Assembly (NCBI RefSeq): GCF_905171765.1
Contig: NC_053397.1
Location: 116,019,295 to 116,083,294, forward strand
Origin: Bufo bufo
Lineage: Eukaryota > Chordata > Amphibia > Anura > Bufonidae
DNA: 64,000 nucleotides
Reading direction: 5' to 3'
The stretch's first letter is position 1; each line of letters starts with the position of its first letter. Shown here one piece after another: positions 51,957 through 62,310 of this stretch. The notes below the pieces were generated by a model, which made no database searches, was not told the DNA's origin, and saw nothing but the letters and a program-made list of their open reading frames with translations. A program made the translations under genes and the position numbers.

Positions 51957-54900
51957 TCAAGGGCCCCTCCTCCGCGGAGTAAAGAACGGTTTCTGAGGGA
52001 AGCGTGCGTGGAAGGCTCGGAGCAAGGCAGGAGCATGGACATCTGCGGAGGGAACCCAGGAACGCTCCTCTGGACCATAACCACGCCAATGGACCAAAAA
52101 CTGCACCCGACCGCGGACCAGGCGTGAGTCCAGGATATTGCTCACCTCATACTCCTCACGATTACCCACTTGGACCGGACGAGGCCGAGGAACCGAGGAA
52201 GTGAAACGATTACACACCAGTGGCTTCAACAGGGAGACATGAAACACGTTGGAGATCCGCATGCCAGGAGGAAGCGCAAGGGCATAGGCTACCGGGTTTA
52301 CCCTGCGAAGCACTCGGAAGGGACCAACAAAGCGAGGCGCCAGCTTGGGAGTGGGCACTCGAAGGTTGAGGTTGCGGGTGGACAACCATACACGGTCTCC
52401 GACCTGGTAGGAAGGAGCAGGCGCTCGTCTGCGATCAGTTTGGAGTCTCTGGCGCTGCGCAGAGACCTCAAGGGACTTCTGGATCAGTACCCAAGAAGCA
52501 CGTAGGACGGAAAGGTGATCCTCCACAGCCGGAATATCCTGGGGAGAGAATACCTCCGGTAACACGGCAGGTTGGAACCCATAATTGGCCATGAAGGGAG
52601 ATGTCCCAGAGGAAGAGTTCACCGCCGTGTTCCTGGCAAACTCAGCCCAAGGCAGGAGGTCAACCCAATTGTCTTGGTGATCGGAGACATAGCAACGAAG
52701 GAATTGCTCCAAGGCCTGATTGGATCGTTCTGCGGCCCCATTGGACTAAGGGTGGTAGGCCGAGGAGAAGGAGAGATGAATCCCCAACTGGGAGCAAAAG
52801 GCGCGCCAGAACCTGGACACAAACTGACTCCCCCGATCCGACACAATCTCCTTGGGCAAACCGTGCAACCGGAAGACCTCCCTGGCAAAAATCGTGGCCA
52901 AGTCTTGTGCAGAGGGTAACTTCTTGAGAGGAACACAGTGGCACATTTTGGAAAACCGATCCACAATCATGAGAATGACCGTATGGCCTCGGGATGCAGG
53001 GAGGTCCACAATGAAATCCATCCCCAGGTGTGACCATGGGCGCTCCCCGGTGGCTATGGGTTGCAGAAGGCCCAACGGAAGGTGCCGAGGGGACTTACTC
53101 TGGGCACAAACGGAGCATGCCGCTACATATGCGGCGATGTCGGAACGTAGGGAAGGCCACCAGAACAGACGTGAAACAGCCCAGGACAGCTGATTCTTTC
53201 TAGGATGCCCCGCGGTCTTGGAGTTATGGTAGGTTCGCAACAACCGAGTGCGCAACTCCTCAGGCACAAAACATCTGCCGTTGGGTCTCCCAGAGGGAGC
53301 ACCAGATTGAGCCGCCAAAATCTGCTCACCCAGGGGAGAGGTCAGGCTGGTGCGAATGGCGGCCAAGATCTGATTCGGAGGTATGACCGAAGTCGGAATC
53401 GACTCCTCCCTGGACAGCTCGGAGTACTGCCGTGATAAGGCATCCGCCCTGATGTTCTTGGAACCGGGTAGGTAGGAGACCACGTAATTAAAACGTGACA
53501 AGAACAGAGCCCATCTGGTCTGACGTGGTGTCAATCTCTTGGCCTCAGAAAGGTAGGTCAGATTCTTGTGGTCCGTCAGGATGAGGACCGGAACCACCGA
53601 ACCCTCGAGCAAGTGCCTCCATTCTTTAAGGGCCTGCACGATGGCCAATAACTCCCTGTCACCAATCTGATAGTTGCACTCCGCGGAAGACAGTTTCCGG
53701 GAGTAAAACCCACAAGGAAGCAGAGGACCCTCTGGTGTTCTACGCTGAGACAGAAGGGCGCCTACTCCCGTCTCAGACGCGTCCACCTCGAGGACAAAGG
53801 GCAACCCAGGGTTGGGATGCGACAGAATCGGAGCCGACACAAAGGCGGACTTTAGAGCCTCAAAAGCTCGGATGGCCTCGAGCGGCCAGACCTGGGAATT
53901 ACTGCCCTTCCTGGTCAGATCCGTGAGAGGCTTGGCTAGCAAGGAAAAGTCCCTGATGAACTTCCGATAATAATTGGCGAAGCCCAAAAAGCGCTGCAGG
54001 GAACGAAGACCACTGGGCTGGGGCCACTGTAAGACAGCCGAAACCTTCTCAGGATCCATGGAGAACCCCTCAGCGGAAATGATGTAACCTAAGAAGGTTA
54101 CCTGGGATCGGTGAAATTCGCATTTCTCAAGCTTACCGAACAGCTTGTTCTCTCGTAACCGTTGCAACACTCGTCTGACATCCAGAATGTGGGCCTCCAT
54201 GGATTCAGAATATACCAAGATGTCATCCAAATAGACCACCACACACTGCTGCAACAGGTCACGGAAAACATCGTTGATGAATTCCTGAAAGACTGCGGGC
54301 GCATTGCACAACCCAAAGGGCATAACCAAGGATTCATAATGACCGGTCCTGGTGTTAAACGCGGTCTTCCACTCATCGCCCGCCTTGATCCTTACCAGGT
54401 TATATGCCGCCCTCAGGTTGAGTTTGGTAAAGACCGTGGCCCCTTTAAGGCGATCGAACAGCTCGGAAATCAAGGGTATCGGGTAAGCGTTCTTGATCGT
54501 GATGCGATTGAGACCCCTGTAATCGATGCAAGGCCTCAACTCACCGCCCTTCTTTTTCACAAAGAAAAATCCAGCCCCTGCCGGGGACGAGGATTTGCGA
54601 ATGTGTCCGCGTGAAAGCGCCTCCCTCACGTACTCCTCCATGGCCTCATTCTCCGCTACCGACAGTGGATATACTTTGCCACGAGGAGGAACGGCACCAG
54701 ATTGTAACTCTATGGCACAATCGTATGGGCGGTGCGGAGGTAGGGCAACCGCGCGCACCTTATCGAATACATCCCGGTACTCCTCGTATTCAGGAGGCAA
54801 CAGAGAGTCCGAGGAAGTACACAGCAACTTGACAGACCCATGGATGCAACTAGCCCCACACTGCGGTGACCACGAGAGGATCTCGGCCGATCTCCAATCG

Positions 54901-55358
54901 AAAGTCGGATTATGCTTCCGGAGCCAGGGGTACCCCAAGACCACCGAGTAGTGTGGAGACGAAATAACCTGGAGGCAGACCGACTCTCTGTGAACGGCAC
55001 CAATGGCTATCCCCACTGGAAGGGTCTCATGAGTCACGTGTGGCGGCAGAAGGGGTCTGCCGTCTATCGCCTCAAGAGCCAGTGGGGAACCTCGAGCCTG
55101 CAGAGGAATGGAATTGGCTGCAGCGAACACATTATCAATGAACAAACCACCAGCACCAGAGTCCACCAACGCCTGGGTCGTCACCGAGCCCCCGACCCAG
55201 GAGAGGACAACAGTGATCAGTGGTTTGTCAACACGGGAAACCGGGGACGAGGAGACTCCACCCAAGATCTGCCCCCGACAGGATCTCAGGTGCGAGCGTT
55301 TCCCGGACGGTTCGGACATGCCAACCGAAAATGCCCACCGAGACCACAGTACATGCAT
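51957..55358 (-). pseudogene. Gypsy-2 Pol (PR-RT-RH-IN-chromodomain), one nonsense codon
   Basis: One continuous frame except a TAG at 52746-52748. The functional start is the frameshift at about 55300. Order: protease ALVDSGAGGLFIDN (about 55185), RT with VVYLDDILVYS (about 54225), RNase H with EVDASETGVGALLS and LTDHKNLTYLSEAKR, integrase zinc finger and D-D-E (MDFIVDLPASRG about 53015, VSDRGSQFVSRFWRAF about 52830, then SNGAAERSNQ just past the stop), GPY/F KLAPRFVGPFRV, and chromodomain YEVSNILDSRLVRG...FLVHWRGYGPEERSW. The stop replaces the expected Gln in HPQSNG, between the second catalytic Asp and the Glu of integrase. A copy elsewhere without this TAG could be active. Confidence 0.94.
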
Positions 55359-56287
55359 CGGCCCTCGCGTCTCCGGAGTACCCTCTCCTCCTCGGACAGG
55401 CGAGCAAACCCCAGCTGCATGGGTTCACCCCCAGACAAGTCATCCCCAGGAGGCGTGGGAGGAGAGGGAGGCACGGGTGGGACAGCAAACGTAGGCGCCA
55501 ATCTGTTAGAAAACCTCCGCAGGCTCTCCTTAAAGGAAGGTCTCTCCCTGAGTCTGGTGTCAATCAAAATCAGGAAAGAAATAAGAGACTCGAGCTCCAC
55601 TGGTAGGTCCTTAGCTGCAACCTCATCCTTCAAGGCATCCGAGAGACCATGAGAGAAAGCAGCGACCAGAGCCTCATTATTCCAGCCCACCTCTGCTGCC
55701 AGGGTACGAAACTCAATGGCGTATTCAGCTACGGATCGTGAACCCTGTCTGATGGACATAAGGAGCTTCGCAGCAGAGGCAGCACGAGCCGGCACATCGA
55801 ATACCTTCCGAAGAGAAGCAACAAAACCGGAAAACTCGGCAACCACCGGATTGTTGTTCTCCCATAAAGGGCTGGCCCAGGCCAAGGCCTTGTCCGAGAG
55901 CAGCGAGATCAAGAAGCCCACCTTTGATCTCTCAGTGGGAAAGGCATGTGGCAGCAACTCGAAATAAATGCCCACCTGGTTAAGGAAACCTCGGCACTGA
56001 GTTGGCTCTCCCCCAAAGCGCTGTGGAAGAGGGGCAGAACCGGTCATACCCCGAAACACCGCAGGTGCAACAACAGGTGTCGGGGTAGACTCTGGCGCAA
56101 CAACCGGAGCGGCAGTAGGAGCGGGCCCAGGAGCGACAACCGACCCATCGGCAACGGGAGCGAAATGAGCCGTGCGTTCAAGCAGGGTTTGCAACGCCAC
56201 AGCGAACCGACCCAACAGGTGATCCTGCTGATCAAGTCTGGCAACCAGCGTGGGTAGCGAGGATGGCCCTGTACCGTCAGAATTCAT
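55286..56287 (-). CDS. Gypsy-2 Gag
   Basis: 333 residues from MNSDGTGPSSLPTLVARLD, with the start 13 nt after the 5' LTR. An N-terminal helix, an Ala/Pro/Val-rich linker (about 50-75), a capsid domain (about 85-235) with YFELLPHAFPTERSKVGFLI and YAIEFRTLAAEVGWNNEAL, and one zinc knuckle CMYCGLGGHFRLAC (about 313-326), ending NRPGNART. It packages element RNA into particles. A GGGAAAC heptamer in the right phase sits just before the stop and would feed ribosomes into pol. Intact. Confidence 0.95.
   Translation of the reverse strand: MNSDGTGPSSLPTLVARLDQQDHLLGRFAVALQTLLERTAHFAPVADGSVVAPGPAPTAAPVVAPESTPTPVVAPAVFRGMTGSAPLPQRFGGEPTQCRGFLNQVGIYFELLPHAFPTERSKVGFLISLLSDKALAWASPLWENNNPVVAEFSGFVASLRKVFDVPARAASAAKLLMSIRQGSRSVAEYAIEFRTLAAEVGWNNEALVAAFSHGLSDALKDEVAAKDLPVELESLISFLILIDTRLRERPSFKESLRRFSNRLAPTFAVPPVPPSPPTPPGDDLSGGEPMQLGFARLSEEERVLRRREGRCMYCGLGGHFRLACPNRPGNART
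55298..55304 (-). promoter_or_regulatory. -1 ribosomal frameshift heptamer GGGAAAC
   Basis: On the coding strand CCG GGA AAC (Pro-Gly-Asn in gag) contains G GGA AAC, the X XXY YYZ form. Slipping back one base gives GGG AAA, the codons of the pol frame (Ser-Gly-Lys-Arg). It lies three codons before the gag stop (55286-55288), inside the 73-bp overlap with the open pol frame. Confidence 0.75.
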
Positions 56288-56300
56288 GGCTTGGTCCTAA
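56288..56300 (-). promoter_or_regulatory. Gypsy-2 primer site, self-priming type
   Basis: On the coding strand TTAGGACCAAGCC follows the 5' LTR. AGGACCAAGC is the exact reverse complement of GCTTGGTCCT in the LTR (about 56610-56625 in plus coordinates). The gag ATG follows directly (56287). There is no tRNA-type TGG site. Confidence 0.72.
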
Positions 56301-56792
56301 TGTCACGGAACCATGAACCAGACGTACAACAAGGGATAAGTGAAAATAAGAAGGCTTTATTGAAAATAAAGCTGTAAAGCAAAAGTCCAAACGGATGGCG
56401 AAACCGAAGCAGAGTCTTTGCGAAGCCAGAGGTCAGGAACCAGAAGGGTAGTCAGACGAAGCCAGGATCAGGAACCAGCAGGGTAGTCAGACGAAGCTAG
56501 GATCAGGAACCAGCAGGGTAGTCGGACGAAACCAGGATCAGGAACCAGCAGGGTAGTCGGACGAAACCAGGATCAGGAACCAGAAGCAGCAGCAGTCTAG
56601 AAGCATGTGAACACAGGAGGACCAAGCAAGGAACTGAAGCCACAGACCTCCTATATATATGAGCTAGGCATCCAGCTCCTCCCAGTGGGAAGGAGGAGCC
56701 GCAGGGTGGAAGGCTACAAGAAACCCAGAAACCAAGATGGCCGCCAGCACATGTCAAACGAAGGAGAACAGCAAGAAGGTAAGACCATGACA
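56301..56792 (-). repeat. Gypsy-2 5' LTR
   Basis: 492 bp. In coding sense, TATATATAGG is followed about 25 nt later by GCTTGGTCCT, a likely transcription start whose reverse complement lies right after this LTR. Confidence 0.96.
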
Positions 56793-56962
56793 CTGCCATA
56801 AATTCAGGAGTAGTTATGAGCCTGGATTAGAAGAAATAGGATGAAAAACACATGAACTGATAAGCATAAGGTTTGTCAGTAACTATCTCGCACTAAACAC
56901 AAACATAATCATCCTTAGATAAACCTTCAAATTCAGCTGATCTCATTGTATATTTCTATATA

Positions 56963-58483
56963 CAAACCGGATTCCAAAAAAGTTTGGACACTATACAAAT
57001 CGTGAATAAAAACTGAATGCAATGATGTGGAGGCGCCAACTTCTAATATTTTATTCAGAATAGAACATAAATCACGGAACAAAAGTTTAAACTGAGAAAA
57101 TGTACCATTTCAGAATTTCATGGTGTCAACAAATCCCCAAAAAGTTGGGACAAGGCCATTGTGTGGCATCTCCCCTTCTTCTTACGACACTTAACAGACG
57201 TCTGGGGACCGAGGAGACCAGTTTCTCAAGTTTAGAAATAGGAATGCTCTCCCATTCTTGTCTAATACAGGCCTCTAACTGTTCAATCGTCTTGGGCCTT
57301 CTTTGTTGCACCTTCCTCTTTATGATGCGCCAAATGTTCTCTATAGGTGAAAGATCTGGACTGCAGACTGGCCATTTCAGTACCCGGATCCTTCTCCTAC
57401 GCAGCCATGATGTTGTGATTGATGCAGAATGTGGTCTGGCATTATCTTGTTGAAAAATGCAGGGTCTTCCCTGAAAGAGATGACATCTGGATGGAAGCAT
57501 ATGTTGTTCTAGAACCTGAATATATTTTTCTGCATTGATGGTGCCTTTCCAGACATGCAAGCTGCCCATGCCACACATACTCATGCAACCCCATACCAGC
57601 AGAGATGCAGGCTTCTGAACTGAGCGTTGATAACAACTTGGGTTGTCCTTGTCCTCTTTGGTCCGGATGACATGGTCTCCCAGATTTCCAAAAAGAACTT
57701 CGAATCGTGAATCGTCTTCCATTTTGCCACACTCCATTTTAAATGATCCCTGGCCCAGTGAAAACGCCTGAGCTTGTGGATCTTGCTTAGAAATGGCTTC
57801 TTCTTTGCACTGTAGAGTTTCAGCTGGCAACGGCGGATGGCACGGTGGATTGTGTTCACTGACAATGGTTTCTGGAAGTATTCCTGAGCCCATTCTGTGA
57901 TTTCCTTTACAGTAGCATTCCTGTTTGTGGTGCAGTGTCGTTTAAGGGCCCGGAGATCACGGGCATCCAGTATGGTTTTACGGCCTTGACCGTTATGCAC
58001 AGAGATTGTTCCAGATTCTCTGAATCTTCGGATGATGTTATGCACAGTTGATGATGATAGATGCAAAGTCTTTGCAATTTTTCGCTGGGTAACACCTTTC
58101 TGATATTGCTCCACTATCTTTCTGTGCAACATTGTGGGAATTGGTGATCCTCTACCCATCTTGGCTTCTGAGAGACACTGCCACTCTGAGAAGCTCTTTT
58201 TATACCCAATCATGTTGCCAATTGACCTAATTAGTGTTAATTGGTCTTCCAGCTCTTCGTTATGCTCAAATTTACTTTTTCCAGCCTCTTATTGCTACTT
58301 GTCCCAACTTTTTGGGGATTTGTTTACACCGTGAAATTTTTCCTTTAAAATGATACATTTACTCGGATTAAACGTTTGATCTGTCATCTACGTTGTATTA
58401 CAAATAAAATATTGACATTTGCCATCTCCACATCATTGCATTCAGTTTTTATTCACTTTTCAACTTTTTTGGAATCCGGTTTG
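56963..58483 (-). mobile_element. Tc1-C, 1.5-kb Tc1 element
   Basis: Between TA dinucleotides (56961-56962, 58484-58485). The termini CAAACCGGATTCCAAAAAAG and, inverted, CAAACCGGATTCCAAAAAAG are the same. Inserted 18 bp before the ERV gag start. A second inner repeat (CAAAAAGTTGGGACAAG near 57140 and 58300) gives an IR/DR-like end. Confidence 0.93.
57126..58159 (-). pseudogene. Tc1-C transposase (small deletion, frameshift)
   Basis: Start chosen at MGRGSPIPTMLHRKIVEQYQ; the upstream ATG at 58213 adds an unlikely 18 residues. HTH domain GVTQRKIAKTLHLSSSTVHN, second HTH, linker, then a short deletion near 57720 where the first catalytic block should read WSDxS: the end keeps EDDSRFEVLFGN in another frame. 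The second Asp FQQDNARPHSAS (about 57465), Glu block SPDLSPIENIWRIIKRK (about 57365) and C-terminus are intact. One frameshift inactivates it. Confidence 0.92.
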
Positions 58484-58502
58484 TACAATATTTTTAAGTA
58501 AG

Positions 58503-59808
58503 ATGGGCAATTCTTATGGTAAGAAGGATCCCAAAAAGAAACTGAATTTTAAATTTAGAACTGAAAATGATGTTCCTAAGTCTGCTGCAAATCACTCTAT
58601 GGTAAAACTGTCTCCTAAAAATTTATTGGGGGAAAGTCCAAAAATGTTTGTCCAGAGGTGTTTAGGTCCATTTTATACTGATCCTTGGGTTGATAATATG
58701 TGTAAATGGACAGAAGGAATGAAATGTACTGACCCGTTCCCAAAGGAAGGGTCTTTTTCAGATTTTCATATGGCCATGATCAAGGGCCTATGTCTGAATG
58801 ACATAGATACTTTTCCATGGTACAAAGGAGACTCTCACTGGGATAAAATATATATGAAAACTTGTGGACAAGCTTGGATATCAATGCAAACGTTTTGGAT
58901 TGACTTTGGCAGTTCAAATACAAGACAGCAAAGTAAAACCCCCATTGGAACTCCTGTCCCACCCCCATATGTGCCATTGTACCCTGTATTAACTAAATTA
59001 ACAACAGAATCAGATGATGAGATCTGCGCACACTTGACTGTACCACAGGTTCATGGCGTTACAGAACCTGAAGTACAGGTTTTCTCTGAGCATGCTAATC
59101 AACCTATTGTAAAGTCTACACAGCCCAGTAGTTAATTTTGAAAACATGTGACACTCTTGTAATACCCAGTGCAGACATCACACCTGCCAATTATCCTTTA
59201 CGGACTTCTGTCCAGATAGAGTCAATGTGGACTCAAGTATTGGCGCAATTAAAAAAGATGCATGGTGATAGGAAAGATATTGGAATAGCCACAGCGTGTA
59301 AACAGAAACCTGGGGAAAGTGTGTCAGATTTAGACATATATGGATAGAGGAGGCAGATTTGGCAAATGCAGATGATATGGGATTAGTGTATACACAGAAA
59401 TTTGTTGCAAATTTGCTGCCAGAAGTCAATAAAACTTATAAAATGATTGTTGATAGTTGGCCAACATTAACCCCTACACAAACCATGAGGCAAGCCATAG
59501 CAAAGGACTCAGCAGGATGTTTTGAGGTCCAAAGGCAGACCTTCACATCATCAGCGCATGACAATAGGGGTAGATATACAGACAAGCACGGTTTCCAGCA
59601 GCACACAGGACCTAGACAAACCCCAAGTGTATGTTTTAGATGTGAACAACCAGGGCATTTTGTTAGAGATTGCCCTTACCTGCTCCAGACCAGGGTCAGC
59701 AAATACCCATACAGACTCGACAAACACAGATTAAATATCCCATTCAGTGGGGAATACAGCAAACCCACAATGAAGGTGCCCAAACTCCGACCGCCATTTA
59801 TTATCTAA
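58503..59808 (+). pseudogene. Endogenous retrovirus gag (decayed)
   Basis: Old proviral copy. The start MGNSYGKK has the glycine-2 myristoylation context of retroviral matrix proteins. The matrix-like part runs to a stop at 59133-59135 and contains a PPPY late-domain motif (about 58965). Capsid remnants follow in a second frame (59138-59347), with a major-homology-like segment around 59308-59340, and in a third (59359-59808), with one zinc knuckle of the form CX2CX4HX4C (about 59632-59675). At least two frameshifts and stops. One knuckle plus MGN and PPPY suggest a gamma/epsilon-type virus. The leader upstream is interrupted by Tc1-B, Gypsy-2 and Tc1-C. Confidence 0.82.
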
Positions 59809-60660
59809 CCTGCACTGCAGAAGTAAAAATGCCCATGCACAAATCCTTTCAAATCTCCTTGCAGCAATTCAACTCCCAGAGGTCATTGTAGTCATCAAGT
59901 GTAAGGCACACACAACTTCAATGACACTAGTAGTGGTGAGCGGCAGGGGTCATATTCGAATTCGCGATATTTCGCGAATATTTTGTAGAATATTCGTCGA
60001 AAATTCGCAAATTCGAAAATTCACGATTTTTTTTTTTACTCAAAAAATCGGAAAGGTAATGATTGTGTAATATGCGAATTTTCGGAATTTGAATTTTCAG
60101 ATTCTAATTTTTTATTGCGAATTTTTCAATTTACAACTATTAGACAAAGAAGATTATATCACTATATTAGCTAAATTGCTCTATTCGATTTTTTTCGAAT
60201 ATTCTCTATATTGCTATAACTTCATTTTTTAGAATATTCGTAATATTCTAAAACAAGAATATATAGCAATCTAGCGAATATTAAAAAAAAACGAATATAG
60301 AGCAAAATTCGCAAACACTACTACTCCTAAAGTCAAGTATATTGCAGCCTTCTTATTGGCCCACAAGCTAGAAGCAGTGAGGGATCATGTGTACTGATTT
60401 TAAAAAAAAAAAAAAAAACGGAAAAAATTCGAATATTCGAAATTTCGAATATATATAACTATATTCGAAATTTTCGCGAATTTTCGAAGTACCTATATTC
60501 GCAATAAAAATTCGAAATTTGAATATTCGTGATCAACACTAGACACTAGTTGCCCAGGGGAACAGGTTAGCAGACAGACACGCAAAAGCAGCCTCCTGTG
60601 TCACACAAAAATTGTGCAACCAAAGTTTTTGTAAATTCCCCGCTAGTGCCGCTCAAGCCT
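59809..60660 (+). pseudogene. ERV RNase H fragment joined to gag; protease and most RT missing
   Basis: Directly after gag the frame resembles the end of a retroviral RNase H domain. The landmark GNRLADRHAKAA (about 60559-60595) is the usual final helix. It is split by a hAT-type MITE (59931-60541). Protease, RT and most of RNase H are absent, so an internal deletion removed at least 2 kb compared with a normal provirus. 60660-60940 is degraded: integrase motifs were not recognised. Confidence 0.68.
59931..60541. mobile_element. 611-bp hAT-type MITE in ERV
   Basis: Flanked by GACACTAG at 59923-59930 and 60542-60549 (8-bp TSD). Left end TAGTGGTGAGCGG; right end, inverted, TAGTGTTGATCACG. The interior is extremely AT-rich, with many copies of TTCGAATATTCG-like palindromes. 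No coding. Confidence 0.9.
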
Positions 60661-60939
60661 AAATATAACATAATGTTCTCCCAGCTCTAAACATTTGCAA
60701 CATCAGCAGACATAGCTTATTGGGAGGTTCAAGGGTTGACCAAAGACGCTAGCGGTCTATGGTCAAAGGGAAAAATAGAGTAATATTTTGATGGGGAGAC
60801 CCTTCCCAACCCCATGGACAAATGAGTCCATTAATTCTGATGCCTAGAGACTTGCAGCAGATACAAGAGGAATATGTGGCAAAACTGATTGAGAAATTAA
60901 ACATTGATTATGATGATATTTCGCTCATGTTTCCTTTGC

Positions 60940-61351
60940 CAACAGGTGCATCTTGTCTTACAGGAAAAGATGGCGCTAGATTATCTTTTAGCTTCTAAGG
61001 GGGGGTTTCTGTGAGTTTATAGGAAAGGACTGCTGTACTTGGATCGCAGATACCAGTGATAACGTCCAGGCCCATACGGATAAGGTCATAGTAATTCAGG
61101 GCAGAACTAGGGCTATTGCTAATGAGGGATGGAATCCTTTTACAGCTTTGGGTGGTTTTGGAGATTTCCTGTTTTCCATAGGTAACTGTTTGAAGTTTGT
61201 TTTTCTCTTTATTCTATATATCCTGGTGAGATGTTCCTGCTGTTTGATCGATCGGATCGCCCAGGCACGTGCAGATGATCACATCCTCATCGCAGCTCCC
61301 AGATATACCACGGATCAACCTATGTCTTTGATGGAAAGGATGTCCAACTAA
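60940..61351 (+). pseudogene. ERV envelope, transmembrane subunit fragment
   Basis: Degraded env end. Seen: a CX6CC arrangement (about 61014-61040) preceded by a helix ending in a G-run (60997-61003) where the frame shifts, an ectodomain tail, a hydrophobic membrane span (about 61165-61230, FVFLFILYILV), a Cys-rich juxtamembrane segment and a short cytoplasmic tail to the TAA at 61349-61351. The surface subunit and fusion peptide were not found. The CX6CC form is typical of gamma-type envelopes. Non-functional. Confidence 0.75.
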
Positions 61352-62274
61352 TCGTTCGTCGCCACGCCATACCTCCCCACATCAGGACCTCCCTCAGAGT
61401 CAACTCCCTGAAGAATTGAGCCGAGGGATGGGGCATCATCATGGAGGCAATGACACCCAAGGAGCACCACAATCGACGAGGGCAATCTGAGGAAACCGAA
61501 GATTCAGCAAGAGATTCAAAGAACACAGGGGACATATTACAAAGAGGAGTGAACTGTCATAGAAATTTTTATTAGCATAGGATGACTATAGTGGACTTTC
61601 TTTTTAGCTTAGAAATGTTATGGAGGTTTATTTTGTATATGCCTCCCTGTGTAGGGTCTGACCAGATTACAGTTATAAAGGAGCGTGGTCGGGTCACGAC
61701 GTTGCAAGAAAAATTCTATAGATCAGCACTCTGGTCACTACTCCCCATGTAAAAGCCACCACCATTGGTTTGAGGGGGATCTAATGGCTGCTGGAATAGA
61801 GAGCAATGTTCTTAGTGAAAGCTACCAGCGGGTCCTCATCAGCAACGGTGGGGTATAGCACACTGATGCCGGTCTCACTGAACCATGGGTGTCCCAACAT
61901 GAAACATTGGTTGGTGGGACTGGTGTCCATGTGAATGCTATATCACCTTTTTTGGTCGATCCTGTTTTAAAAGACCTTCCTCAGGGACTGATCCCCCCTT
62001 TCGGAACCATGTCTAACAGAGGTTCACTTTGGGTTAGTAGCATATTTGGACCAGATTAAATGGATGTTGTCCGATTAGGGCCACATCTGTTTAAGAAAAA
62101 GGCTGATTAATTTGGGAGCATTTGCGCATGTTCTGGGTGTGGTAGTGGATGGTGAGCATGTTTGAGCTCCACCCACCGGCACTCTCGGGAAATGTGCGAA
62201 TGTGTACCTTCCAGTTCTAAAAAGTATTTCTATTGGTCAAGGCAAGGTGTATTGCACCTGCCTATACAGTGATC

Positions 62275-62277
<3 letters not shown>
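61352..62277 (+). other. Unassigned; coding-like remnants downstream of env
   Basis: A 56-codon frame at 61581-61751 with a hydrophobic start and a second stretch (about 61786-62058, one stop) look protein-like but match nothing I recognise. They could be rearranged retroviral sequence. No second LTR of the family at 48586 was seen. Confidence 0.35.

Positions 62278-62307
<30 letters not shown>
62278..62307. repeat. (TA)n microsatellite
   Basis: About 15 TA repeats, the insertion site of Tc1-D. Confidence 0.95.

Positions 62308-62310
<3 letters not shown>

Larger units (their letters stand above)
51454..56792 (-). mobile_element. Gypsy-2, young chromodomain LTR retrotransposon
   Basis: 492-bp LTRs at 51454-51945 and 56301-56792 differ at only two positions by eye (GAAGCC/GAAGCT and GGCTGCC/GGCCGCC, 0.4%). 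TSD CTGCC (51449-51453, 56793-56797). Coding strand minus. Polypurine tract GAGGGGGAGGTAC beside the 3' LTR (51946-51958). Gag and pol overlap in different frames. Confidence 0.96.

Noticed and set aside
52004..55967. Many plus-strand frames of 60-246 residues across Gypsy-2
   Set aside because: Antisense shadows of gag and pol.
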